Shown: positions 26,439 through 34,774 of the stretch, piece after piece
Numbering within the stretch: position 1 is the stretch's first letter
Layout of the letters: every line of letters starts with the position of its first letter
Translations under genes and position numbers: made by a program
Notes under the pieces: generated by a model
What the model was told of the DNA's origin: nothing
The model's input: the letters and a program-made list of their open reading frames with translations, nothing else
Databases searched by the model: none
Origin: Verrucomicrobiaceae bacterium
Lineage (GTDB): Bacteria > Verrucomicrobiota > Verrucomicrobiia > Verrucomicrobiales > Verrucomicrobiaceae
DNA length: 60,554 nucleotides
Assembly (NCBI GenBank): GCA_027487315.1
Contig: JAIYDW010000207.1
Location: forward strand, 1 to 60,554
Direction: 5' to 3'

Positions 26439-26559
26439 GCGCTGAAGTGAGTCGTGGCCAATACCCAAAGACCGCTTTTCCACAGCCCGCTGACCATCTC
26501 GTCAGACTCCAAACCTGCCCCTCGACAATCTGACAAGTCACAGGAAAATGACGGCTCTC

Positions 26560-27318
26560 ATGAAGCTCTCTACCTGGAACGTCAACGGCATGCGCGCCGC
26601 CCTCAACAAGGGCCTCAAAGATTATCTCCTCAACACCGACGCCGATGTTGTCTGCCTCCAAGAAACCAAAGCGGAAGGTCATCAAGTCGATCTTTCATTC
26701 CTCCAAGGCTGGCACGCTCTCTGGAACAGCGCCGAAAAAAAAGGGTATTCGGGCACTTGCATCCTTACCCGGGAACCCGTGAAATCCCATTCCTTTGGCA
26801 TCCGCGTCCCACAACACGATACCGAAGGCCGCGTCATCACCGCGACTTTCCCCACTTTTCATGTCGTGAATGTTTACACGCCGAACGCCAAGGCCGAACT
26901 CGCACGATTGTCTTACCGCCTCGATTGGGATAGTGCCTTTCGCACTTACCTGAAACAGCTGGAGGCCAGCAAACCCGTTCTGGTATGTGGCGATCTCAAC
27001 TGCGCCCACCAGGAAATCGATCTCGCCAATCCAAAATCCAATCGCAACAACCCCGGCTTCAGCGACGCCGAACGTGCCAGCTTTACGCAACATCTGGAGG
27101 CCGGTTTCCTGGATGTCTTTCGGGAATTCGACCCAAACCCAGGACGTTTCACTTGGTGGACCATGCGCACCGGCGGTGCCGCTCGAGAAAAAAATATCGG
27201 CTGGCGGCTCGACTACTGGCTCGCTTCAACAGGCCTGCGCCCAGCACTCAAAAACTGCCTCATAAGGTCCGATGTCTTTGGCTCCGACCACTGCCCTGTC
27301 GAATTGATGATCGATTGA
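26560..27318 (+). CDS. xthA: Exodeoxyribonuclease III
   Basis: AP endonuclease and 3-prime exonuclease of base-excision repair. The ExoIII motifs are complete: LSTWNVNG, CLQETKA (metal Glu), NVYTPNA, CGDLNCAH (Asp/Asn), DVFREF, WWTMR and GSDHCP (catalytic His). Length of about 252 residues is normal. Start at ATG 26560 where homology begins; ATG 26548 is four codons upstream and is preceded by AGGA, so it could be used instead. Confidence 0.93.
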   Translation: MKLSTWNVNGMRAALNKGLKDYLLNTDADVVCLQETKAEGHQVDLSFLQGWHALWNSAEKKGYSGTCILTREPVKSHSFGIRVPQHDTEGRVITATFPTFHVVNVYTPNAKAELARLSYRLDWDSAFRTYLKQLEASKPVLVCGDLNCAHQEIDLANPKSNRNNPGFSDAERASFTQHLEAGFLDVFREFDPNPGRFTWWTMRTGGAAREKNIGWRLDYWLASTGLRPALKNCLIRSDVFGSDHCPVELMID

Positions 27319-27330
27319 AAGTCTTCGTGA

Positions 27331-27349
27331 TTCGCATTTTTCATGCGAA
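27331..27349 (+). terminator. Weak hairpin after xthA
   Basis: TTCGCAT, loop TTTTC, ATGCGAA form a perfect 7-bp stem 12 bases past the xthA stop. There is no U-run, so it may be a 3-prime-end stabiliser and not a true intrinsic terminator. Confidence 0.35.
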
Positions 27350-27444
27350 CCTGATTTAACCTGTTGATTCAGGCAAATGGCAGGACCTCCCTTGCCAAAG
27401 CCGTATAAATTCTCGACGCATATCCGCGTTTGATCCCATTCCCC

Positions 27445-28320
27445 ATGAATCGTTTTCTGCTTACCCCTTTAGTCATCCTCGCCAGCTGCTCAACTCAGCC
27501 AGGAAGCTCGCAGGGCAGTTTGCCACCAAGCCCAAGCGGCATGCCCCAAATCATTAACGTTTCGGCCTATGACCCCAAGGAACGTCAACGTGAAGGCAGC
27601 AGTTTCTCAGAACACGACGTCTCTGCGCTTCGCATGAACGGCGCCAGCGGCCTAATCGCGCGCGCTGGCAAGGGTGGAAACCTGGATGAAAAATGCGCAA
27701 ATTTCTTGGCTTCGGCAGATCGCAACGGAATGCTTCCCGGCATTTACTATCGAGTCCAGCGGCATGTCGATGCCGTGGCGCAGGCGGATCAAATGGTGAA
27801 CCGGGCACTCGCTCTGGCTCGTGGCCGCGCTTGGAATGCACCATCGCTACTGCTCTGCGGTGATTTTGATGGCGACCTGCCGCTTTCATCCATTGTACGC
27901 TTCATGGACCGCGTGGAAGCGCGCACGGGGGTCGTGCCGGTTGCGTATCTAGAGAATAGCACGCAGCTCAAGCAAACACTCAGCCGTGCCGATGCGGCAA
28001 CCAAGGCCAAACTGCGTCGCATGCCGTATTGGTTGGCGTTGTATGCGCACGATAGCGGTGCGGGTCCAGTATATCCAGCCCCCGGAAACCCACGCGGTTT
28101 GGTGAATCAATACGGCGTCTGGTCAAATTGGACAATGTGGCAATACGGCGGTGTGGACTGGCAGGGCGGTCGCTCTCGTCCGAAAGTCTACAATCACGGC
28201 TCGTATCGCTTCAGCCCCTACTTTGGCAACCTCGATCGCCCGACCGAGCGAAACGTCTTCAATGGCTCCCAGGCAGGCTTGCAGTCGTTCTGGCAACAAC
28301 ATGGCCTACCGCTTCGTTGA
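27445..28320 (+). CDS. GH25 lysozyme-like lipoprotein with altered active site
   Basis: Lipoprotein of 291 residues: the signal FLLTPLVILASC has the lipobox LASC. The remainder follows the GH25 (Chalaropsis lysozyme) pattern: INVSAYD first strand, GLIARAGKGG, GIYYRV, a central LLLCGDFDGD strand, TGVVPVAYLEN, YWLALYA and a late TMWQYGG. The catalytic Asp-x-Glu of GH25 reads DFD here and the first-strand Asp is Asn. The protein may therefore be a binding variant or have shifted chemistry. ATG 27445 is used, since it opens the signal peptide directly. A beta-helix gene follows ten bases downstream. Confidence 0.65.
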   Translation: MNRFLLTPLVILASCSTQPGSSQGSLPPSPSGMPQIINVSAYDPKERQREGSSFSEHDVSALRMNGASGLIARAGKGGNLDEKCANFLASADRNGMLPGIYYRVQRHVDAVAQADQMVNRALALARGRAWNAPSLLLCGDFDGDLPLSSIVRFMDRVEARTGVVPVAYLENSTQLKQTLSRADAATKAKLRRMPYWLALYAHDSGAGPVYPAPGNPRGLVNQYGVWSNWTMWQYGGVDWQGGRSRPKVYNHGSYRFSPYFGNLDRPTERNVFNGSQAGLQSFWQQHGLPLR

Positions 28321-28330
28321 GCAGCGGTAG

Positions 28331-29296
28331 ATGAAGACGACGTTGACTCTCACACTCCTACTGATATCGGCCTCGTTTGCAGCCGATACGCCCAACCTCG
28401 CTGGAACCAAGGGCAACGTGGGCACGGGCGAACAACCGAAGCTCGTTCATCGATTGGAAATCACAAAGCCAGGTGTGTATGAAAACTTCCGCGTCGACGC
28501 TCAGGGCAAAGGCGGCAACATCGTCAAAATCACCGCAGACGATGTCACCTTGAGAAACTGCGAGATCTTCAACGGCAGCGGAAATGGTGTCGGCGTCTTT
28601 GGTGAACGGGTCCTGATCGAAAACTGCCGCATCCATGATCTGCTGAGCGGAACCTTCGAAGATCAGCACGATGCCCATGGCATCACTGGCAGTTGGGGTG
28701 ATGTGACCATCCGCAACTGTGACATCTCGCACATCTCTGGGGACTGCGTGCAATTTGATCCAGATCGTAAATCGCGTGGCCGTGTCACTATCGAACACTG
28801 TCATCTTTGGGCAGGTCCACTCGCAGAAGACGGCCCTGGATTCAAGGCCGGACAGAATCCAGGCGAGAACGCATTCGACTCCAAAACAATGCCCGATGGC
28901 GAGCGCTGCCAGCTGATCATTCGCCATTGCTACATGCACGGCTGGAGCCAACCCTCACAGATTCAAAATCGCGCAGCGCTGAATTTGAAAGAGCATATTC
29001 ATGCGGTGATCTCAAACTGTGTCTTCGATGACAATGAGATCGCCATCAGAGCCCGCGGGCCCGGTGGACGCGGCAATGCGCATGTGACCATCAAGGATTG
29101 CGCGATCTTCAACACGCAAATTGGGGTGCGCGCCGAAGACAAGATCGAACAGCTCAAAATCAGCGGCATGGGCTGGGGTCCGGGTGTGAAGTCACGCATA
29201 GAGCGACACAACGGCAAGGAGCTTCCAGGCTTCGAAAGCAATGGCGATCACGATGCAGCACCAATTAGCGAACTCATTTCAAAACCAACACCTTAA
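28331..29296 (+). CDS. Secreted right-handed beta-helix protein
   Basis: Signal peptide (1-18, TLTLLLISASFAADT), then repeated PbH1 coils of about 22-25 residues each: VTLRNCEIFNGSG, VLIENCRIHDL, VTIRNCDISHISG, VTIEHCHLW, HAVISNCVFDDNE and VTIKDCAIFNTQ. The regular Asn/Asp-Cys positions suggest internal ladders. The fold is shared by pectate lyases, polysaccharide epimerases and other glycan enzymes, but no specific catalytic signature is recognisable. It starts ten bases after the GH25-like gene and is probably co-transcribed with it. Confidence 0.72.
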   Translation: MKTTLTLTLLLISASFAADTPNLAGTKGNVGTGEQPKLVHRLEITKPGVYENFRVDAQGKGGNIVKITADDVTLRNCEIFNGSGNGVGVFGERVLIENCRIHDLLSGTFEDQHDAHGITGSWGDVTIRNCDISHISGDCVQFDPDRKSRGRVTIEHCHLWAGPLAEDGPGFKAGQNPGENAFDSKTMPDGERCQLIIRHCYMHGWSQPSQIQNRAALNLKEHIHAVISNCVFDDNEIAIRARGPGGRGNAHVTIKDCAIFNTQIGVRAEDKIEQLKISGMGWGPGVKSRIERHNGKELPGFESNGDHDAAPISELISKPTP

Positions 29297-29302
29297 GTTC
29301 AG

Positions 29303-30199
29303 TCACGTCGTCATTTCAGCAGCCACCTGCTTCAGCGCATCCACAAAGGCGCGCGTCGATGTCGACGCACGGCCCCTCTGCCAAAGGACAATGAAGTCCC
29401 AAGTGGCTCTCGCATCGCTGACTGGCACAAAGGTCACACCAGGATGTGATGCCCTGAGAAAATACTCAGGCAGCAGTGTCACCGCGGACTCTGCCACAAC
29501 CTCAGAGAGCAAATTTGTGAGGCCATCCACAATCAAGGCAAAGCGTGGCTTGAAACCCGCCAATTTGCAAAGCGCGATCATCCAGCGATTGCGGCCAGGC
29601 ATTTGATCCTCGTCCAAACCGATGAAATCTCGCCCCCTGAGCTCGTTGAGTGCGACATTTTTTTTCGCGGCCATCGGATCACTATCAGAAAAAGCCACGC
29701 AAACACCCAAAGAGCGAAGTTTGGCACAATGAAACTCTTTGGCCGCAACAACACCTTCTTGTCCGATCAAAGCGATGTCGAGTTCGCCTGCGTTCAAGCC
29801 GTCAATCTGCTCGCGTGGAGACATGTCATTCAGCTTGAGCTTCAAATTCGGCTGTGTTTTGCGAAGCCTCGCCAATGCGGGTGTGAGCACCAATTGCGCC
29901 GCCGACCCGAGATAACCGATGCGTAGCTCGCTTCGCTCACCGCGTGCCTGACGGCGCAGTTCGGCCATCGCTCCGTCGTAGTTTTCGACAATTGGCAACA
30001 TGGACTTCACCAAGGCGTGACCGAGCCCAGTGGGCTTCACGCCGCTCGATTCACGTTCCAGCAACTTGCCACCGATCTCATTTTCTAAGGCTTGCATCTG
30101 CCGACTCAGTGCTGGCTGCGTGATGCGCAATCTCACGGCGGCACGATTCACACTGCCTTCTTCAATGACTGTGAGCAGGGCTCGGATGCGATCGATCAT
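29303..30199 (-). CDS. LysR-type transcriptional regulator, divergent from dsrE copy 1
   Basis: About 298 residues. The winged helix-turn-helix at residues 1-60 has IRALLTVIEEGSVNRAAVRL and QPALSRQMQALENEIGGKLLER; the effector-binding domain follows (LRIGYLGSAAQLVLTPALARL). Start chosen at ATG 30199, where the DNA-binding domain opens; ATG 30226 is in frame. It is divergent from a DsrE gene across about 130 bases, the classic LysR arrangement, so that gene is the likely target. The co-inducer is unknown. Confidence 0.87.
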   Translation of the reverse strand: MIDRIRALLTVIEEGSVNRAAVRLRITQPALSRQMQALENEIGGKLLERESSGVKPTGLGHALVKSMLPIVENYDGAMAELRRQARGERSELRIGYLGSAAQLVLTPALARLRKTQPNLKLKLNDMSPREQIDGLNAGELDIALIGQEGVVAAKEFHCAKLRSLGVCVAFSDSDPMAAKKNVALNELRGRDFIGLDEDQMPGRNRWMIALCKLAGFKPRFALIVDGLTNLLSEVVAESAVTLLPEYFLRASHPGVTFVPVSDARATWDFIVLWQRGRASTSTRAFVDALKQVAAEMTT

Positions 30200-30330
30200 G
30201 GCGGGTAGGCTATGTGCAATCGGCATACCTGCAACGTCGAAGCGGTATTACCCGCGATTGCGTGAAGGGCGCATCATCTGCGCATCGGCAAATACACCGA
30301 TTCAAACTCAAACATCAAACACCCCCATCC

Positions 30331-30705
30331 ATGAAAATCGCCATCATCATCATCGCAGACACCAACGCCAACACAGACGACACCAATGGCCGCGCCTTCA
30401 ATGGCCTCAGCCTCGCCCTCGAAAGCAAGCAGAAGGGAGACGATACTGCCGTCATCTTCATCGGAGCCGGCACGCGCTGGCCTGCTGCGCTGAGTAACCC
30501 AACTCACCCCTTCTTCGGACTCTACAATGAAGTGCGTGATGTCGTGCGCGGTGCCTCATGCGGTTGCGCAGCAGTCTTTGGTGCCACCGAAGGCGTCGAA
30601 GCCTGTGGTCTTCCCCAGCTAAAGGACAATGCTGTCCCGAGAACACCCGGCCTCGCCAGCGTGCGTCAGTTCCTCGCCCTCGGCTACCACACGCTCGTCT
30701 TCTAA
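30331..30705 (+). CDS. DsrE-family protein, copy 1
   Basis: 124-residue DsrE/DsrF-like fold. It begins KIAIIIIADTNANTDD and carries a CxC motif in RGASCGCAAVFGATE plus a third Cys in EACGL. DsrE-like proteins act in sulfur transfer or redox sensing in the cytoplasm. Copy 2 at 33.5 kb has the same Cys pattern, so both are probably active paralogs. It is read divergently from a LysR gene and convergently with another. Confidence 0.82.
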   Translation: MKIAIIIIADTNANTDDTNGRAFNGLSLALESKQKGDDTAVIFIGAGTRWPAALSNPTHPFFGLYNEVRDVVRGASCGCAAVFGATEGVEACGLPQLKDNAVPRTPGLASVRQFLALGYHTLVF

Positions 30706-30773
30706 GGCCCACATCGCTGAGCCCGGCGGCCACTTGTGCCGCTGGGGTCACGTCCCAAGGGCGATGCTTGGTT

Positions 30774-31673
30774 CTATCTCTTCACCTTCTTGGCTGCGTG
30801 CCGGACATAGTCGCAAAAGTTCTCACCCGCAGGAGTGACATCGCCCTTCAACGCACGGCCAAGGCCCACTTCCTGAAACACTTCCGTGTCTTGGATCGAG
30901 CGAAACGCTAACCGTGCCCCGATAACGCGTTCGGCGAGTCTCGATACTAACGCGATGCCGCGTCCTCCCGCCACTTCCGTAACAAGGCTGCTCATGCTGT
31001 CGCATTCGACTGCGATACGTGGGGGCGACTGCCCCAGGAAGACCTCATTCAGCATGTGATGATAGTCCGAGTAATCATCCCGGCGGAACACGACCAGCGG
31101 ATGATCCAGGAGCTGGTGAACCTTCACGCGCGGTAGCTTCGCGAGTGGATGATTCGGAGCGCAGGCGACCACGAGCGGAACCCGCAGCAAGGGTTCGAAG
31201 GTCAAGCCCTCGGCATTCGCTTTCAAGGGGCGGACCATCAGGCCCAATTCGAGTTCACCTCGACGAAGACCGGCGGTGATTTCATCACCAGCCAGATCGT
31301 GTAGGTTCACCGTCACACGCGGCACCGCTTTGCGAAACGCAGCCAGCGCGGGGGGAAGCATATCCACAGTGGGGGACGGTGCGTAGCCGACTTGCAAAGT
31401 GCCGTATTCACCACGGGCCAGTGCTCGCACGTTCTCCACCGCTGCGTCGGTATTGGCCAGGATTTGCTTTGCTTCTGCAGCGAAGAGTTTCCCCTCAGCA
31501 GTGAGAGTCACACCGCGCGGTCCGCGCAGAAGCAAGTCCACGCCGATCTCGTCTTCCAAGTCCTGCACCTGTCTGCTCAGTGCCGGCTGAGCAACACGCA
31601 GCGCCGCAGCCGCCTTGGTGAAGTTCAAATCCTCCGCCACTCGAACGAAGTATCTCAGGTGTCGCAATTCCAT
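30774..31673 (-). CDS. LysR-type transcriptional regulator, divergent from SDR
   Basis: About 299 residues. The helix-turn-helix (MELRHLRYFVRVAEDLNFTK, QPALSRQVQDLEDEIG) is followed by the periplasmic-binding-like effector domain (LQVGYAPSPTVDMLPPALAAF), close in style to CatR/CbbR-like regulators. Start at ATG 31673. It faces an SDR gene across about 136 bases and converges on the first DsrE gene. The two LysR genes here are distinct in sequence. Confidence 0.88.
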   Translation of the reverse strand: MELRHLRYFVRVAEDLNFTKAAAALRVAQPALSRQVQDLEDEIGVDLLLRGPRGVTLTAEGKLFAAEAKQILANTDAAVENVRALARGEYGTLQVGYAPSPTVDMLPPALAAFRKAVPRVTVNLHDLAGDEITAGLRRGELELGLMVRPLKANAEGLTFEPLLRVPLVVACAPNHPLAKLPRVKVHQLLDHPLVVFRRDDYSDYHHMLNEVFLGQSPPRIAVECDSMSSLVTEVAGGRGIALVSRLAERVIGARLAFRSIQDTEVFQEVGLGRALKGDVTPAGENFCDYVRHAAKKVKR

Positions 31674-31809
31674 GCGCGGAGAGTCATGCCCGAAAAGCAT
31701 CGCTGCGCAAGGATCAAGGTATTGGGCACTTCCACGAGCACCCGCGATGATCGCTCGTCACGAACAAGCGTCCGCTGACGAATCAAACAACAATAGCATC
31801 TCAATACCC

Positions 31810-32532
31810 ATGAAAACCACGCTCGAAAACAAAGTCATTCTCATTACCGGAACCAATCGCGGCATTGGCCGCGCACTTGTCGAAGTAGCCCTCCGCCATA
31901 ACCCAAAAAAAATCTACGCCACCGCTCGCAAGGTGAGCGATCTGCCCGACTTCGGCGATAGTCGTGTCGTGCCGATGACGCTGGACATTACCGATGCCGC
32001 GCAGGCCCAAAAAGTGGCTGAAATGTCGGGCGACGTCCAAATCGCAATCAATAACGCCGGCGCACTCGCATTCGGCAGTGTGCTGGGTGACACCGTCCAG
32101 AGTCTCGAGAGCGACATGCGGGTGAACTACTTCGGCACGCTGAACGTGGCACGCGCCTTCGCTCCGATTCTCTTGGCTCAGGGCGGCGGGGCGATTGCCT
32201 CCGTCAGCTCCATCGTCGGTCTCGCCAGCATGGCGGGCATCGGTGGCTACTGCGCATCAAAAGCGGCATTGCACTCCGCTATTCAAGCCATGCGTGCGGA
32301 GCTGAAGCCCAAAAACATCGCGGTCTTTGGCATCTATCCGGGGCCGATCGACACAGACATGGCGAAAGAGATGCAAATGGATAAGACAAGTCCAATCACG
32401 ACAGCCGAGAACATCTATGCTGGCTTCGCCGCTGGAACCGAGGAGATCTTCCCCGATCCTATGTCAACGCAGATGGGCGCCATCTATGCGCGCAATCCGA
32501 AGGAACTGGAGCAGACGTTCGCCTCCTTCTAA
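31810..32532 (+). CDS. Short-chain dehydrogenase/reductase (SDR)
   Basis: Rossmann oxidoreductase, 240 residues. Cofactor loop TGTNRGIGRA (TGxxxGIG), NNAG at about residue 80, the catalytic Ser in ASVSSIVG and the YCASKAA motif (Tyr-x3-Lys). The Arg after the loop, with acidic positions lost, suggests NADP(H). Substrate unknown. Divergent from a LysR gene and 31 bases upstream of DUF1330. Confidence 0.88.
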   Translation: MKTTLENKVILITGTNRGIGRALVEVALRHNPKKIYATARKVSDLPDFGDSRVVPMTLDITDAAQAQKVAEMSGDVQIAINNAGALAFGSVLGDTVQSLESDMRVNYFGTLNVARAFAPILLAQGGGAIASVSSIVGLASMAGIGGYCASKAALHSAIQAMRAELKPKNIAVFGIYPGPIDTDMAKEMQMDKTSPITTAENIYAGFAAGTEEIFPDPMSTQMGAIYARNPKELEQTFASF

Positions 32533-32563
32533 CCCCAGCCATCGCGTCACAATACCTGCGATT

Positions 32564-32848
32564 ATGATTACTGTTGGAGATCTCGCGCCCGGCGGCGAAG
32601 CTCACCTTGAGCGATACGCCACCGGAGTCATTCCTCTCCTTCACGCCGCTGGGGTAAAGATCATTGGTCGCTACCGCGGCATCGAGCCACTGGTTGGGAA
32701 CGAAGCTCTCGATTTGGTGTCGATCATGGAATTTGCCAGCGTCGAAGCCATGAAAGAGTTCCTGACCAGCGAAGCTTACCTCGCGGAAGTGCCGCACCGG
32801 CAGCGCGCGTTCCGCGATCTCAAGACATTCGCTTGCGAGACATTGTAA
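32564..32848 (+). CDS. DUF1330-type small ferredoxin-like-fold protein
   Basis: 94 residues. The fold resembles DUF1330/dimeric alpha-beta barrel proteins: ITVGDLAPGGEAHLERYATGVIPLL, IIGRYRGIEPLVG, LVSIMEFASVEAMKEFLTSEAY. Start at ATG 32564, 31 bases after the SDR stop, so it is likely in the SDR transcript. No function is known for this family. Confidence 0.62.
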   Translation: MITVGDLAPGGEAHLERYATGVIPLLHAAGVKIIGRYRGIEPLVGNEALDLVSIMEFASVEAMKEFLTSEAYLAEVPHRQRAFRDLKTFACETL

Positions 32849-32863
32849 GCGACATATGAAGGT

Positions 32864-32877
32864 CCCGAGCGCTCGGG
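32864..32877. repeat. 14-bp perfect palindrome in an intergenic gap
   Basis: CCCGAGCGCTCGGG is self-complementary and sits 16 bases after the DUF1330 stop. As RNA it forms a 5-bp stem with a GCGC loop and no U-run, so it could be a weak transcript end or a protein-binding site. I cannot tell which. Confidence 0.35.
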
Positions 32878-33011
32878 GCTATCATGTTAAGGGTTTCTTT
32901 CGCTTGGCACGTTGTATTGCCAAAGCCCCATCAGGCTATGCACGAACGGCATAGCGGCAACTAGGAACTGGCATTACCCGACGAACACAACTGAACGGAG
33001 GATGGTCTCGC

Positions 33012-33455
33012 ATGAAAGCACTCAACCTCACCACCCGCCCTCCTCGTAGTCCCCGCGTCCGCCTCGGTGGATACACCATCCTGCCACGTCTGCTCGACAA
33101 AGCCCGCGCTGTCATCGCTGGCACGGCTGGCGAATACAAATACAATAACCCCAACGACGGCCATTTCTTCCGCTTCACAGGCATAGCGCCGGATGCGCTG
33201 ATGGAGCAGGTGAAAACTGGCGCGGGTGACTGGGACATGCTGCTTTGGGTGAATGCGAACACACCACTCAAACGCACGCCTTTGGAGATCAGCCAGTGGT
33301 CCGACTGGACGGAGACGGTGGCCTTCAATGATGTCGAAATGCGCGAGTGGTTCACTGAGCAAATCAAACGCCTCAACCCCGCACGCGAAGACCTGCGCGG
33401 CACCTTCGACTACCTCGATCTCGATGACTACGTCAGCTTCGGCGGCGTTGCATGA
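33012..33455 (+). CDS. DUF5069 protein
   Basis: 147 residues of the DUF5069 family: LGGYTILPRLLDKARAVIAGTAGEYKYN, FFRFTGI, DWDMLLWVNA and YLDLDDYVSFGG. These proteins are frequent in Verrucomicrobiota and Planctomycetota, without a known activity. The gene sits 52 bases upstream of the second DsrE gene on the same strand, so the two are likely co-transcribed. Confidence 0.72.
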   Translation: MKALNLTTRPPRSPRVRLGGYTILPRLLDKARAVIAGTAGEYKYNNPNDGHFFRFTGIAPDALMEQVKTGAGDWDMLLWVNANTPLKRTPLEISQWSDWTETVAFNDVEMREWFTEQIKRLNPAREDLRGTFDYLDLDDYVSFGGVA

Positions 33456-33507
33456 TTCATCACCTTCCTCCCCGAAAACCAATACCCACACAAAGCACAA
33501 CATAACT

Positions 33508-33879
33508 ATGAAAACAGCCATCCTCATCATCAGTGACCCTAAAGCAGGCGAAGAAGCGCTTGCACGAGTGTTCAACGGTCTCGCCGTTGCCGCCGAAGGC
33601 AAACAAGCAGGAGACGAAGTCGAAGTCAGCTTCATCGGCACCGGCACACGCTGGCCTGCAGAACTCTCGAAGGTCACCAGCCCGGTCAACGGCCTCTACA
33701 ACGCCGTTCGCAATCTCGTCGTCGGTGCCTCATGCGCCTGCGCCGCCGTTTTCGGTGCCACCGAAAGCGTGAAGGCCTGCGGCATCGAAGAAAAGAAAGA
33801 CAATGCACTCAGCGGAACTCCTGGCTTGCTGAGTCTGCGTCGTTACCAGACGGAAGGCTGGCAAATTCTGATCTTCTAA
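33508..33879 (+). CDS. DsrE-family protein, copy 2
   Basis: 123 residues, clearly paralogous to the copy at 30.3 kb: KTAILIISDPKAGEEAL, SFIGTGTRWPAELSK, the motif GASCACAAVFGATE and KACGI. All three Cys positions are shared with copy 1, so a dithiol/persulfide chemistry is plausible in both. It lacks an adjacent LysR gene and follows DUF5069. Confidence 0.83.
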   Translation: MKTAILIISDPKAGEEALARVFNGLAVAAEGKQAGDEVEVSFIGTGTRWPAELSKVTSPVNGLYNAVRNLVVGASCACAAVFGATESVKACGIEEKKDNALSGTPGLLSLRRYQTEGWQILIF

Positions 33880-33896
33880 GTCAGAATGTGTGCCGT

Positions 33897-34154
33897 ATGC
33901 CGCATTCGATAACCCAGCTCCGCAATCTAGGACCCCGCTGTGCCGAGTGGCTCGAACAGATCGAAATTCACGACGAAAATGATCTCCAGGCCATCGGCGC
34001 AGCGACTGCCTATCGAGAACTGGTCCAACGCGGTATCGTCAAACCACATCGCATGCTTCTCTACGCTCTAGGCGGCGCCATGATGGATCTCGACTGCATG
34101 AAAATGTCACGTCATCTCAGGCGCGATCTCGAAGATGAGGCCTCCATTAACTGA
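33897..34154 (+). CDS. TfoX C-terminal domain protein
   Basis: 85 residues matching the TfoX/Sxy C-terminal helical domain: ITQLRNLGPRCAEWLEQIEIHDENDLQAIGAATAYRELV. The helix-hairpin-helix-like start (LRNLGPRCAEWL) is the conserved part. The N-terminal TfoX domain is absent, so it is a stand-alone C-terminal module; such proteins are common and need not relate to competence. It follows the DsrE gene by 17 bases. Confidence 0.75.
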   Translation: MPHSITQLRNLGPRCAEWLEQIEIHDENDLQAIGAATAYRELVQRGIVKPHRMLLYALGGAMMDLDCMKMSRHLRRDLEDEASIN

Positions 34155-34174
34155 TCTCTTACTCTACCAAAACC

Positions 34175-34774
34175 ATGGCACATAAGTTCCTCGACATCGC
34201 TTTCACGCCAAAGGTGCTTGACGCACAGCAGCGCTTTTATGGACGGTCGCAGGTGCTCCCTCCTGCTCCTGGTGATGATCCTCTCGGGCCGGATGAAACG
34301 GCCTTCATTGAGGCACGCGATAGTTTTTACATGAGCAGTGTGAGCGAAACTGGCTGGCCCTATATGCAGCATCGCGGTGGACCAGTTGGCTTTTGCCAAG
34401 TGACTGGTCCAAACGATATCGTCTTTGCCGACTACAAAGGCAATCGACAGATGCTCACCACAGGCAACGTGGCCAGCAATGACCGAGTCTGCCTTTTCAT
34501 GATGGACTATCCACACCGCGAACGGCTCAAAATTTTAGGTCATGTCGAAGTGCTGGATGCTCGTGATCATCCTGAACTCGTTCAACAAGTCACCACGCCC
34601 GAGATGGCAAAAATCACCGAGCGCCTCTTTCGTATTCGTGTTGTCTCCTATGACTGGAACTGTCCTAAATACATTACTCCCCGTTTTACCGCTGCGGAAG
34701 TGAGCGAAGCCGTCACTCCGCTCAAAGCACGCATTACTGAACTCGAAGCCCAACTCAAAATGCGAAATCCATAA
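34175..34774 (+). CDS. Pyridoxamine 5-phosphate oxidase-like FMN-binding protein
   Basis: 199 residues, split-barrel flavin-binding family (PNPOx-like): [39 protein letters not shown] and [16 protein letters not shown] are the FMN-pocket strands. An N-terminal extension and a C-terminal helix ([14 protein letters not shown]) go beyond the core barrel. Such proteins reduce or sense small electrophiles or haem; the substrate is not known. It follows TfoX_C by 20 bases and precedes a decayed DUF1348 gene. Confidence 0.75.
   Translation: MAHKFLDIAFTPKVLDAQQRFYGRSQVLPPAPGDDPLGPDETAFIEARDSFYMSSVSETGWPYMQHRGGPVGFCQVTGPNDIVFADYKGNRQMLTTGNVASNDRVCLFMMDYPHRERLKILGHVEVLDARDHPELVQQVTTPEMAKITERLFRIRVVSYDWNCPKYITPRFTAAEVSEAVTPLKARITELEAQLKMRNP

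Noticed and set aside
27381-27401. TGGCAGG to TTGCC motif resembling a sigma-54 promoter before the GH25-like gene
   Set aside because: The GG-to-GC distance is 15 instead of 12, so it does not fit RpoN.
30706-30773. CCCGGCGGC/GCCGCTGGG hairpin between dsrE copy 1 and the second LysR gene as an intrinsic terminator
   Set aside because: The stem has a mismatch and there is no U-run in either direction, so it is not claimed as a terminator.
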